DNA from: Pseudolactococcus reticulitermitis
GTDB lineage: Bacteria; Bacillota; Bacilli; Lactobacillales; Streptococcaceae
DNA length: 64,000 nt
Assembly: GCF_002260845.1 (NCBI RefSeq)
Contig: NZ_BEDT01000001.1
Coordinates: 62,001-126,000, forward strand
Direction: 5' to 3'
The stretch's first letter is position 1. Each line of letters begins with the position of its first letter. Under the pieces are notes generated by a model. The model saw only the letters and a program-made list of their open reading frames with translations. It was not told the origin of the DNA and did not search any database. A program made the position numbers and the translations under genes. Shown here one piece after another: positions 33,835 through 41,587 of this stretch.

Positions 33835-35916
33835 TCATCTTGTAACTTGTTTGACTTCCACCGCAAGTTTATAACTTACAGCCTTGAGTCCAGCCCCCAA
33901 TGGTACTGATTGCTTACCATTAACATAAAGTGATGCTTGGTGACTTGTTTCCCAAAACGGATCTAGTTTAATTGGATTGCTAGGTATTGGTTTACCTTCT
34001 AGTAAAGGACTCCAAGTCACATCTTCACCACTTGCCGTATTTTCAGCAGTCAATTTTAAGACCAACTTCTCTGTTTCATTATCAAATTGATCGACAAGCG
34101 ACACATCAGGAGAACATCCCGTATTACTTGCAATCGTTTTCAAATCAACATTAACAGGGACATTACCATGATTAACGGCGACATAATTTTGCAGGTTATT
34201 GGATTTACCAAATTCTCCTGCTAAGCTACTCGTAAAATCGATACTATCTGGCAAGGTTACAGCAATCAATGGTTGGACAGCAACGACTTCTTCGACCCAA
34301 GGACTATCAAAAATATACCCCGAAGCTGACGCCCGTTGCTCACCTATTTTACTATAAAGATAGTAGGTCTGTGCTAGTAAATTTTGAAAAACATATGTTG
34401 ATTCTTTTGAAACATCACTTGTGATATTAATGACGGGCGACTCAAGGACACCTTCTGCTGATGTTGCCTTGTCAATACTGTTTTGAGCCTCCCCAAGCGT
34501 GACATCATTTCCTGAATACAGCTTATTTTTAGCCAATTTATAAGAGACCCGACCACTGCTAAAACTGCTTGATGCCCCTTTCTTAACCTGTGCGTCAATT
34601 TCACTGAGATCTACTCCTACTTTTGGTGTTGCAGCCAGTCCTGTCATTTGTGACGCACGCGCATACACAAGAGAGTAACCATTTTGAATATTTGAAGCAG
34701 AAACGTTTTGTGTTCCCGACACATTTGTAACAAAATGCTTTTGACCACTTGTTGTCAGATAGTCAATCGGGTAATTATACCCATCCGTGTCTTTTCTGAC
34801 AAACTTCGGCGTTATCCCACTGATGACCGACTTATTAGTTGGTGTTGCTTCAAACAAAATATAGTTTGGTGATGTCGCATTAATCGTTGGATAGTTACGA
34901 CTAGTGCCAGTAAAAGCGTCCTTCTCTGTCCTAAAGCAGCCGATACTATCCTTAGCAAAATTCATCGTGATCGTCCCATTCCCCCATGATCCATCACTCC
35001 TCAACTCTGCTTTTGAAGCTGTATAATTTTTCCCCTTAATAAACTTGCAAGTAAACTGACCTTTTTCTTGAACATTAATCGTAACATCGTCATCATTATA
35101 GAAAAGATATTCCTTACTTGTCGTAATCTCTAACGTTGCATTTTTACCTATGTTAACCTTCTGCTTGGCACACCAAAACACAGCATCAGAATTTGTTGAA
35201 TCATTATAAACTGTTGTTTTGCTGTCATCTGCAAAGTTAAGCGTTGTAAAGCCCTCAACAAATTCTCCGCCGTCTACATCACCATCTGTTCTAAAGCTGT
35301 TTGTCCCTTTAAATGTCAATGTATTTGACGGATTACTATTCCCCCAAAACGGTTGGCTTCCCTTTACCGTATTATAGTCAATATTTTCTAAAACAAAATT
35401 AATATTACTATTTAAGACACGGAGAATGCCGTAATAACTACTGTTTGGATAGGTTGCATTGCCGTATTTCAAATTTTTAAAGGTAATATTGAGATTGTTA
35501 GCAGCAGTCACAAAATGTGAAGCATCATAGGACGGCCAGCTACTTGGGGCTTTGTATAGAATATAGTGGTTCGCACCATCTAATACCGTATTTTTGCTAA
35601 CGGCTATCGTAAGATCCGAATCTGTATAAGCGATATCAGCCGTTAATTGAATATAGAGTGTATTACCAGAAGCGGCGTTCGCCTTCAATGCTGATTTTAA
35701 ATCGGAAATATTTGATACCTGATACGGATTATTTTCTGTACCATCTCCAGCATATGACGCACGCGCCGTAATGTTTTCTTTCAAATCTTTTTGTATGCCA
35801 TCAGTCGGTTCTACACTACTTTGGATTGGTGATGCGCGTTCATCTGCTCCTACAATCATGCTAAAAAAACCGATTAGTATGACAGATGTTAACAACATCT
35901 GAATCATCTTCTTCAT
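33835..35916 (-). CDS. Cassette B large beta-helix adhesin
   Basis: This 693-aa protein has a cleavable signal peptide (residues 1-25) and a right-handed beta-helix-like region (about 50-390: D-G-T-E-N-N-P-Y-Q-V, L-T-A-D-I-A-Y, N-T-V-L-D-G-A-N-H-Y, L-T-F-K-G-T-N-S-F) of the pectate-lyase-like adhesive type. Linker domains follow, then a C-terminal beta-sandwich (about 550-693) starting I-A-V-T-L-P-D-S-I-D-F and containing N-H-G-N-V-P-V-N-V. No LPXTG or membrane anchor. Its C-terminal domain resembles the subunit fold but lacks the V-x-G-T-L-G strand. It is collinear with the 675-aa protein of cassette C. Confidence 0.78.
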   Translation of the reverse strand: MKKMIQMLLTSVILIGFFSMIVGADERASPIQSSVEPTDGIQKDLKENITARASYAGDGTENNPYQVSNISDLKSALKANAASGNTLYIQLTADIAYTDSDLTIAVSKNTVLDGANHYILYKAPSSWPSYDASHFVTAANNLNITFKNLKYGNATYPNSSYYGILRVLNSNINFVLENIDYNTVKGSQPFWGNSNPSNTLTFKGTNSFRTDGDVDGGEFVEGFTTLNFADDSKTTVYNDSTNSDAVFWCAKQKVNIGKNATLEITTSKEYLFYNDDDVTINVQEKGQFTCKFIKGKNYTASKAELRSDGSWGNGTITMNFAKDSIGCFRTEKDAFTGTSRNYPTINATSPNYILFEATPTNKSVISGITPKFVRKDTDGYNYPIDYLTTSGQKHFVTNVSGTQNVSASNIQNGYSLVYARASQMTGLAATPKVGVDLSEIDAQVKKGASSSFSSGRVSYKLAKNKLYSGNDVTLGEAQNSIDKATSAEGVLESPVINITSDVSKESTYVFQNLLAQTYYLYSKIGEQRASASGYIFDSPWVEEVVAVQPLIAVTLPDSIDFTSSLAGEFGKSNNLQNYVAVNHGNVPVNVDLKTIASNTGCSPDVSLVDQFDNETEKLVLKLTAENTASGEDVTWSPLLEGKPIPSNPIKLDPFWETSHQASLYVNGKQSVPLGAGLKAVSYKLAVEVKQVTR

Positions 35917-35949
35917 TATTTAAATTCCCCCTTATTATCCCCCTATTTT

Positions 35950-36669
35950 TCACTCTGCAAATACGATGCGATTATAACCATTCTCTAAACAAGTTTGTAA
36001 AACAACTTGTTCCTTATTACCAGCTCCTGTTATGGCTGACCAATGATTTTGACCGTCTTTTGAAATCGCATTAATATCAACATCTAAAAGACGCATGACA
36101 GTATAGACCTTGCCTTGCCCCGTCGCATCATAAACCTCAAACTGATGACCAACTAACAGTTGCGTGACGAAGTAAAACACTGTTGGATTGTGTCCGATAA
36201 AATGCGTTGATAGATTATCAGACACACTGTTAACGGCTTGACCTCCCCATGTTCCGACATTAGCTGTCGGATCTTGATCAATCCAATCCTGTCCTGTTGC
36301 TTGACCTGTATCCTTATAATAATAGTGTACCCCGCCAACAACAATCACTTGCTTCAAAGGTTCAGTCGTAACCTCTACTTGCTCGGCAGATTCTAAAGCG
36401 TTTTCAAAAGGTGCTAGATTATCAAGTGGCACATCATCACTTGACCTATTATCGCTTGAAAGCAATGGTTCAGTAGGTTCCTCAGAAGTCGATGGCACAA
36501 CTTCTTTTGATTCACATGACTGTGATAATTCTGGTGGCCTGGTCTGAAGTTTTTTTATTTTTGAATTTTTGACCTCCTTTACTTTGATACTTGTGATGTT
36601 CTCAACCAAAAGTACTGTAAAAATTGATACAACGACTGTATAAAGCATGAGTAAAGTTATTTTTTTCAA
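35950..36669 (-). CDS. Sortase-like transpeptidase between cassettes B and C
   Basis: This 239-aa protein has one N-terminal membrane helix, a Ser/Glu/Pro-rich spacer (about 35-110) and a C-terminal sortase-like domain. Likely catalytic residues are His160 (T-H-F-I-G-H-N), Cys227 (V-V-L-Q-T-C) and Arg234 (Y-N-R-I-V-F), matching the His-Cys-Arg triad order, though only 6 residues separate Cys and Arg. Translation starts at TTG (36669) behind GGAGGGG. Lying 33 bases upstream of adhesin B it is probably cotranscribed with cassette B, and may attach the small anchors to the wall. Confidence 0.75.
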   Translation of the reverse strand: MKKITLLMLYTVVVSIFTVLLVENITSIKVKEVKNSKIKKLQTRPPELSQSCESKEVVPSTSEEPTEPLLSSDNRSSDDVPLDNLAPFENALESAEQVEVTTEPLKQVIVVGGVHYYYKDTGQATGQDWIDQDPTANVGTWGGQAVNSVSDNLSTHFIGHNPTVFYFVTQLLVGHQFEVYDATGQGKVYTVMRLLDVDINAISKDGQNHWSAITGAGNKEQVVLQTCLENGYNRIVFAE

Positions 36670-37212
36670 AATAATCCCCTCCTTTACCCTTTAAATGTCC
36701 ATTAACAAACATAGCATGTTTTTTGTTAATGGATACTGATAAGTCATTTAATTTTCATTTGTTCACCTCCCTTAAAATTATTAAGATTTTTTATTGTTAC
36801 CTTGGTAAATGTTTGAAGGATTCATCGTCCTTCATAATAGTGTTGACAACCTGCTCAAATTTCTTTCTTGATACACTGTAAATTTTAAAACTGCATCTCA
36901 ATTTATTGGTTATAACATTATAATCTTAAATAACCTATATTCATATTTTATACCAAATCTCCTAAAATATCAAATTTTTTCACTTCTCTATCGTCAGATT
37001 ATCGATACTCATCTCAGTACTTTTAGAAAAAGTTCATTAATCTTGCTGGCCAAGAAAAAGATGACGCATCTATACCATTTCAATAGCCAGATGAGTATCA
37101 TAACACCCCTAAACAAGTGTCTTGTTTTTTACATCCAAAAAAACCTTTACCATCTCAATCATAGTAAAGGTTTTTGTATGATACAATCTCAGTTCACCAA
37201 TTTTAAGAAGTA
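36670..37212 (-). other. Intergenic region between cassette C and the sortase-like gene
   Basis: This 543-bp AT-rich stretch has no convincing gene. It contains an extended hairpin (TCCATTAACAAA at 36698-36709 with TTTGTTAATGGA at 36722-36733, plus inner ACAT/ATGT) about 30 bases upstream of the sortase-like start, an 11-bp inverted repeat (GATACTCATCT at 37004-37014 with its complement at 37089-37099), and the cassette C terminator. Confidence 0.55.
37137..37176 (-). terminator. Terminator of surface cassette C
   Basis: AAACCTTTAC and GTAAAGGTTT form a 10-bp stem; on the minus strand it ends in seven T residues. It lies about 37 bases after the last gene of cassette C. Confidence 0.88.
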
Positions 37213-37452
37213 TTAAGCCAGTGACTTAGATGTTGATCTTATTCTGAAAATAAGAACAACAATTAGGCAAAGCAAACCGATAAATAGGACACTGCCTGAT
37301 GTTTGTAATTCTCCCGTATCAGGTAAAATACCTTGCTGATGGACAGTATAAATCGTTTGATCGCCACTTGTTCTAGGCAACTCTGGTTCTTCAATTGGAT
37401 CTTGGGTGTCTGTTATCCCTAATTGACCTGAGACGGTTATTTCACTCTCCAT
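37213..37452 (-). CDS. Cassette C small LPXTG protein without signal peptide (putative donor-strand anchor)
   Basis: This 79-aa protein starts M-E-S-E-I-T-V-S-G-Q-L-G behind GGGAGGTGAT, has L-P-R-T-S at 25-29, a Y-T-V-H-Q-Q strand, L-P-D-T-G at 43-47, a hydrophobic helix and a basic tail. As with its paralogues there is no signal peptide. The N-terminal strand mimics the V-K-G-T-L-G strand of the cassette C subunit. I infer it to be the sortase-linked base of the complex. Confidence 0.75.
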   Translation of the reverse strand: MESEITVSGQLGITDTQDPIEEPELPRTSGDQTIYTVHQQGILPDTGELQTSGSVLFIGLLCLIVVLIFRIRSTSKSLA

Positions 37453-37486
37453 GAAATCACCTCCCTGATATTCTAGATTTTATCGC

Positions 37487-38107
37487 TTAAAAGCCAATAG
37501 AATCAAATTTCAGGCTCAACGTATAGTTCAATTTCAGAGCAGTTGTTGCTGTTGCAGAACCGTCATATTTAAAGATTGCTTTGTTTTTCACTGCATAGCC
37601 TGCTGGTGCTAAAGGATCATTTTTAGCGTATTGATCAGCGCTATTGGCCAAGGTAATTAATTCATTCGTTGGGGCATTGAGTATACCACCACTAATGAGT
37701 GATGTACTTGCTGTCGTCGCAGGATTACCAGTTGCTGGGCCTGTTACCAAAAGATTTAAGTTGTAGTCCCCAGGTAATCCCGTTGGATTAGTTGAATTGG
37801 CAGAAAAAGAATTAATACTAACTTTGACTGGACGTCCTGAGTTGTTCACGATTGAATACTCTGGTGAGACAATTGTTGCAACGTCTTTTTTATTGTAAAA
37901 AATAGTCTCCGTCGGTACTGTCACATTGATCCATTCTTTGTCAGTTTCAGGAATCGTTGTATCTGGATCTGTATTATCTGCACCCAATGTCCCCTTGACA
38001 GCGATATCAGCAGTTGTTTCCCCAGTAATGGTTTGATCAGCGGAAACAGCTGACACACCACCGAATACAACTGTTGAAATCAATAAAGTTGATAGTAATT
38101 TTTTCAT
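37487..38107 (-). CDS. Cassette C secreted beta-sandwich subunit
   Basis: This 206-aa exported protein has the signal peptide M-K-K-L-L-S-T-L-L..., the N-terminal extension D-I-A-V-K-G-T-L-G-A-D-N-T-D-P and the domain starting W-I-N-V-T-V-P-T-E-T-I-F-Y-N-K, with N-N-S-G-R-P-V and a terminal L-N-Y-T-L-S-L-K-F-D. Start 38107 follows GAGGGAG; an open frame to 38128 lacks a better site. Paralogue of the subunits in cassettes A and B. Confidence 0.75.
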   Translation of the reverse strand: MKKLLSTLLISTVVFGGVSAVSADQTITGETTADIAVKGTLGADNTDPDTTIPETDKEWINVTVPTETIFYNKKDVATIVSPEYSIVNNSGRPVKVSINSFSANSTNPTGLPGDYNLNLLVTGPATGNPATTASTSLISGGILNAPTNELITLANSADQYAKNDPLAPAGYAVKNKAIFKYDGSATATTALKLNYTLSLKFDSIGF

Positions 38108-38149
38108 AATTTTTCTCCCTCGTATCAATAATTTTTAAATAGTTCATCG

Positions 38150-38704
38150 TTAGTCGACAATGACACTAACGCCAGCAGCAACCTCACCTTTTTTAGCTTT
38201 TGTTTTTGGATCGTACAAACTAAAACGAGCAGTTGCCTGATGCGTTCCCTTAGCTAATGTTTTTTCAAGCTGGACATGATTCACCTCCTCTCCCGGTTCA
38301 ATAGCGCCAGACGTATAAATCACATCTCCGTTTTGATCATCAGTGATGACGACATTGATCGGATAGCGATTGGTCTGGGGATTTTTAATATTTAGCGTCC
38401 CTTGTTGGGTTTGAGTATCAATCTTAGCAGTTGAGGCAATCATCATGTTAAACCGACTATCATCTACCTTTTTTTGAGCAGTATCAGCCAATTCTTTGTC
38501 AGACATCTTCTTAGCGTCCTTACCATCGGGCAAAAAATCACCACTGATGATGGACACATTTTCTCTAGGCTTAGGCCTAAAGACATGGTAGAGACTATAA
38601 CCAGTGCCTGATAATAAAAGTAACAACAAGAGGATTAATAGCCCTTTTTTACGTTTCTTTTTCTGTTCTTCTTGTTTTTCCTGTTCAATATTTTGTGTTG
38701 CCAT
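38150..38704 (-). CDS. Cassette C membrane-anchored assembly-type protein
   Basis: This 184-aa type II membrane protein has a longer, very charged cytoplasmic start (Q-E-E-Q-K-K-K-R-K-K), one membrane helix, then the same extracytoplasmic domain as in cassettes A and B (S-I-I-S-G-D-F-L-P-D-G-K-D-A-K-K-M-S-D-K-E... I-Y-T-S-G-A-I-E-P-G-E-E-V... F-S-L-Y-D-P). It is the most conserved cassette component besides the subunit. Role inferred as assembly or chaperone function. Confidence 0.7.
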   Translation of the reverse strand: MATQNIEQEKQEEQKKKRKKGLLILLLLLLLSGTGYSLYHVFRPKPRENVSIISGDFLPDGKDAKKMSDKELADTAQKKVDDSRFNMMIASTAKIDTQTQQGTLNIKNPQTNRYPINVVITDDQNGDVIYTSGAIEPGEEVNHVQLEKTLAKGTHQATARFSLYDPKTKAKKGEVAAGVSVIVD

Positions 38705-38720
38705 CCCTCACTCCTAACCT

Positions 38721-40748
38721 TTATAATGCTTGGCTAACCGCAATAGTCAAATTATAATTGACCTGATACGGTCCACCATCTAATACTGAAATAGAATGTT
38801 CCCCTCTAAGATAGAGGTCAGCCTCGTGATCGCCACTGCTCCAATAAGGCTGCAAAGTATTTGTTTGCCCCGTGATAGGACCTGGTAGCAATCGTTCCCA
38901 GATACTATTGTCAGATCCCGACGGGTGCTCAGCAACCAGTTTTAAATGAACTTGTTTTTTCCCTTGACAATCGTCGACAAGCGACACCGCTGATGAACTG
39001 CCAGGATTAACGCTTAAAGCCTTCAAATCTAGATTAACTGGTACATTACCATGATTAATCGCAGTATAATTTGCCAAATGGTGGTCTTTCACAATCTCAC
39101 CTGCTTTTGGTGTCAGAAATTCCAAAGTATCCGGTAAAGTGACCTCGATATATGACGGTACCTCTACTATCTGCTCAATCCAAAGGCTCGACAGAGGGTT
39201 GTAACCTGGTATACATGCCACTTCTAGCTTAGTATACAGATAATAGGTTTTGGGGGATAAATCTTGGAACTCATAAATTGAATCTGTTGCGATATTATTT
39301 GTTGCCCAGACCTCTCGTATAGAAAAGACACCCTGAGATGGTGTGGCATTAGTAATACTCGTTTGCGCTACCGCTACCGTGATATCATTTCCAGAATAAA
39401 GTCGTTTTGTCGCTAACTTATAGCTAACCTTACTAATATTTACTAAACTCTCTGGTGTCCATTGCGTAATTTGCACCCTGATTTGACTGAGATCAGTTCC
39501 CACCATCGGATCTGCACTGAGTCCTGTAATTTTTGGTGCCCGCGCATAAACGACTGACTCACCGTTGCCAATATCTGATGCCGTCACACTTTTATTGCCC
39601 GTGACATTTGGGGTTATCTCCTTTAAACCACCTTTGAAATACTTGATAGGATAAGCATAGCCGTCTGCATCTTTTCTACTGAATTTAAGGGTTGCCCCGT
39701 TGAGCGCTGCCTTGCCTGATGGCGAATCAAACAAGATGTAATTAGGTGAGGTGGCATTAATCGTCGGGCTCTCACCTGAAAAGCCAGCTTTTTCTGTCGT
39801 AAAGCGACCGATAGCATCTTTGGCAAACTCCATGGTAATCGTGCCAAGTGCTTTAAAGGCTATATCCAGGGTAGGTTTATTAATACCAGATATGGCTTTG
39901 AACTTGAATTGACCTTTTTCTAGCACTTTAAGCGTCAGGTTGCCATCCCAAGAAAGATACTGTTTATTTGTCGTAATATCCACTAAAGCATTTTTGCCAA
40001 CCGTGATGGTTTGACTAGTCCCTGCGTATAAGAATGCTGACTCGTTATAAGCATCATGGTAAATCGTGGTTTGACTATCTTCAGCAAAATTAATACTCGT
40101 GAAGCCTTGCGCAAACTCACCATCGTAGCCACCACTAGAAGTGCCAGCTTTGAAGTTATTTTTTCCTTTGAAAGTTAGCGTATTAACATTCGTATTCGCA
40201 TAAAACGGCTGACCACCTTTTTGGATGTCATAGTCAATATTTTCAACAACGAAATTAGTGTTGGTATGAGTCACATGTAAAATACCATACCAGTTACTGT
40301 TGGGATAGGTCGCATTGCCATACTTAATATTTTTAAATGTAATCGCTAAATTATCAGCACCTGTTATAAAATGATCATAATCATAATTTGTACCACTGTA
40401 TAAAATGTAATGCCCATCGCCATCTAATACGGTATTTTTGTTGATGGATATTGTCCGATCAGAATAGGCATAAATAATATCTGCCGTTAGTTTAATATAA
40501 AGTGCTGATTCTCCAGGCGGTATACTCTGACTTAAAGCACTTTTTAAATCAGCAATCGTTGCAACCAAAAAAGGATCACTTTCTCTGCCTGTCCCACCTG
40601 AGATAGCAAGCGGTGTGATAGCCAAAACTTGTTCTGATGTTTGCATATCACCGCTTGTTGTTGCCGATGTGTCATCTGCACAAACAAAATTAGACCGACA
40701 AAGAAAAATGATTAAAAATACCATTAATCCTTTTAAAATCTTATTCAT
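38721..40748 (-). CDS. Cassette C large beta-helix adhesin
   Basis: This 675-aa paralogue of adhesin B has a signal peptide ending near V-C-A-D-D, a pectate-lyase-like beta-helix region (about 45-370: D-P-F-L-V-A-T-I-A-D-L, L-T-A-D-I-I-Y, N-T-V-L-D-G-D-G-H-Y, L-T-F-K-G-K-N-N-F), linkers, and a C-terminal beta-sandwich beginning I-E-V-T-L-P-D-T-L-E-F with N-H-G-N-V-P-V-N-L. No wall-anchor motif and no V-x-G-T-L-G strand. The first gene of cassette C; its upstream 280 bp are very AT-rich and probably hold the promoter. Confidence 0.78.
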   Translation of the reverse strand: MNKILKGLMVFLIIFLCRSNFVCADDTSATTSGDMQTSEQVLAITPLAISGGTGRESDPFLVATIADLKSALSQSIPPGESALYIKLTADIIYAYSDRTISINKNTVLDGDGHYILYSGTNYDYDHFITGADNLAITFKNIKYGNATYPNSNWYGILHVTHTNTNFVVENIDYDIQKGGQPFYANTNVNTLTFKGKNNFKAGTSSGGYDGEFAQGFTSINFAEDSQTTIYHDAYNESAFLYAGTSQTITVGKNALVDITTNKQYLSWDGNLTLKVLEKGQFKFKAISGINKPTLDIAFKALGTITMEFAKDAIGRFTTEKAGFSGESPTINATSPNYILFDSPSGKAALNGATLKFSRKDADGYAYPIKYFKGGLKEITPNVTGNKSVTASDIGNGESVVYARAPKITGLSADPMVGTDLSQIRVQITQWTPESLVNISKVSYKLATKRLYSGNDITVAVAQTSITNATPSQGVFSIREVWATNNIATDSIYEFQDLSPKTYYLYTKLEVACIPGYNPLSSLWIEQIVEVPSYIEVTLPDTLEFLTPKAGEIVKDHHLANYTAINHGNVPVNLDLKALSVNPGSSSAVSLVDDCQGKKQVHLKLVAEHPSGSDNSIWERLLPGPITGQTNTLQPYWSSGDHEADLYLRGEHSISVLDGGPYQVNYNLTIAVSQAL

Positions 40749-40957
40749 TTTTCCCCTCCACTTAATGCTAACTTGACAGTTTTAACCCTTTGCTAGTACA
40801 TACAAACTTTCACATTTCAACTAAGAAATTGACAGATTTTATATTCATTTATTATTATTATCTATTTTTATATAAATTATAACTTTATACAACCAACATT
40901 ATATACTTATTTTAAAACATTTTCAAGCTATATTTCCAAAAAAATTATTTTAGAGAT

Positions 40958-40990
40958 ATAAAAAAGAGAAACCGTAAAAGATTTCTCTTG
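40958..40990 (-). terminator. Terminator of kup-GNAT transcript
   Basis: On the minus strand AAGAGAAA and TTTCTCTT form an 8-bp stem, followed by a T tract. Confidence 0.75.
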
Positions 40991-41028
40991 ACTTAGATGT
41001 TTAACGATTTAGACATGAAAGATTAATC

Positions 41029-41568
41029 TCACCAATCCAATACCTGCCATTCTTCTCTCAAGATACCAAACTTCACAGAATCCCAGTATTGATTTTGCCA
41101 AAAACGAACCTTGCGTATTCTGCCTTCTTCCGTCATGCCAATTTTTTGACCCAGTCGAATCATGCCTAAATTTCCAGACCACGTTGTAAACCCGATATGG
41201 GGGAGGTCGGTCATTTCAAATAAATGAGTCAGCCAAAGTTTCATGACACGTGTCCCGATGTCTTTACCCCAAACACGTTCCTCGTATAAAACGATGCCAA
41301 CTTCCAACCACTTTTGTAAGTCACCATCTTCGTAGTAAGCCGAAACCACACCAATCAATTGCGCGTGTTCAAAAATACCATAACGCAACTCATTGTTGAG
41401 ATAATCACTGGATAATGCCTGAAATTCATCCCATGTATAAACGGAATCTTTGAAATATGGCCCATTCCACTTCATCCATTCTAGATTTTCCTTACCATAA
41501 GCTACTTGCCATAAGGGCAAAAGGTCATCGCTATTTAATTTTCTTAAACTAATTTCTTGGTCAATCAT
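41029..41568 (-). CDS. GNAT family N-acetyltransferase
   Basis: This 179-aa RimJ/RimL-like acetyltransferase has the acetyl-CoA-binding region V-W-G-K-D-I-G-T-R-V-M-K-L-W-L and a later G-M-I-R-L-G-Q-K-I-G-M-T-E-E-G-R-I-R-K block. Substrate unknown; relatives acetylate ribosomal protein N-termini, small amines or other metabolites. It follows kup by 19 bases and is probably cotranscribed with it. Confidence 0.85.
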   Translation of the reverse strand: MIDQEISLRKLNSDDLLPLWQVAYGKENLEWMKWNGPYFKDSVYTWDEFQALSSDYLNNELRYGIFEHAQLIGVVSAYYEDGDLQKWLEVGIVLYEERVWGKDIGTRVMKLWLTHLFEMTDLPHIGFTTWSGNLGMIRLGQKIGMTEEGRIRKVRFWQNQYWDSVKFGILREEWQVLDW

Positions 41569-41587
41569 CTAGTCTTTCTCATGCTTT

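Noticed and set aside
37100-37135. AACAAG-TGT-CTTGTTTTTT as a terminator
   Set aside because: The 6-bp stem with a 3-nt loop points along the plus strand, where no transcript is expected to end.
25948-40748. WxL-domain (csc) clusters
   Set aside because: Organisation and pectate-lyase-like domains recall WxL loci, but no W-x-L motifs and no DUF916-like protein can be seen; only an analogy is kept.
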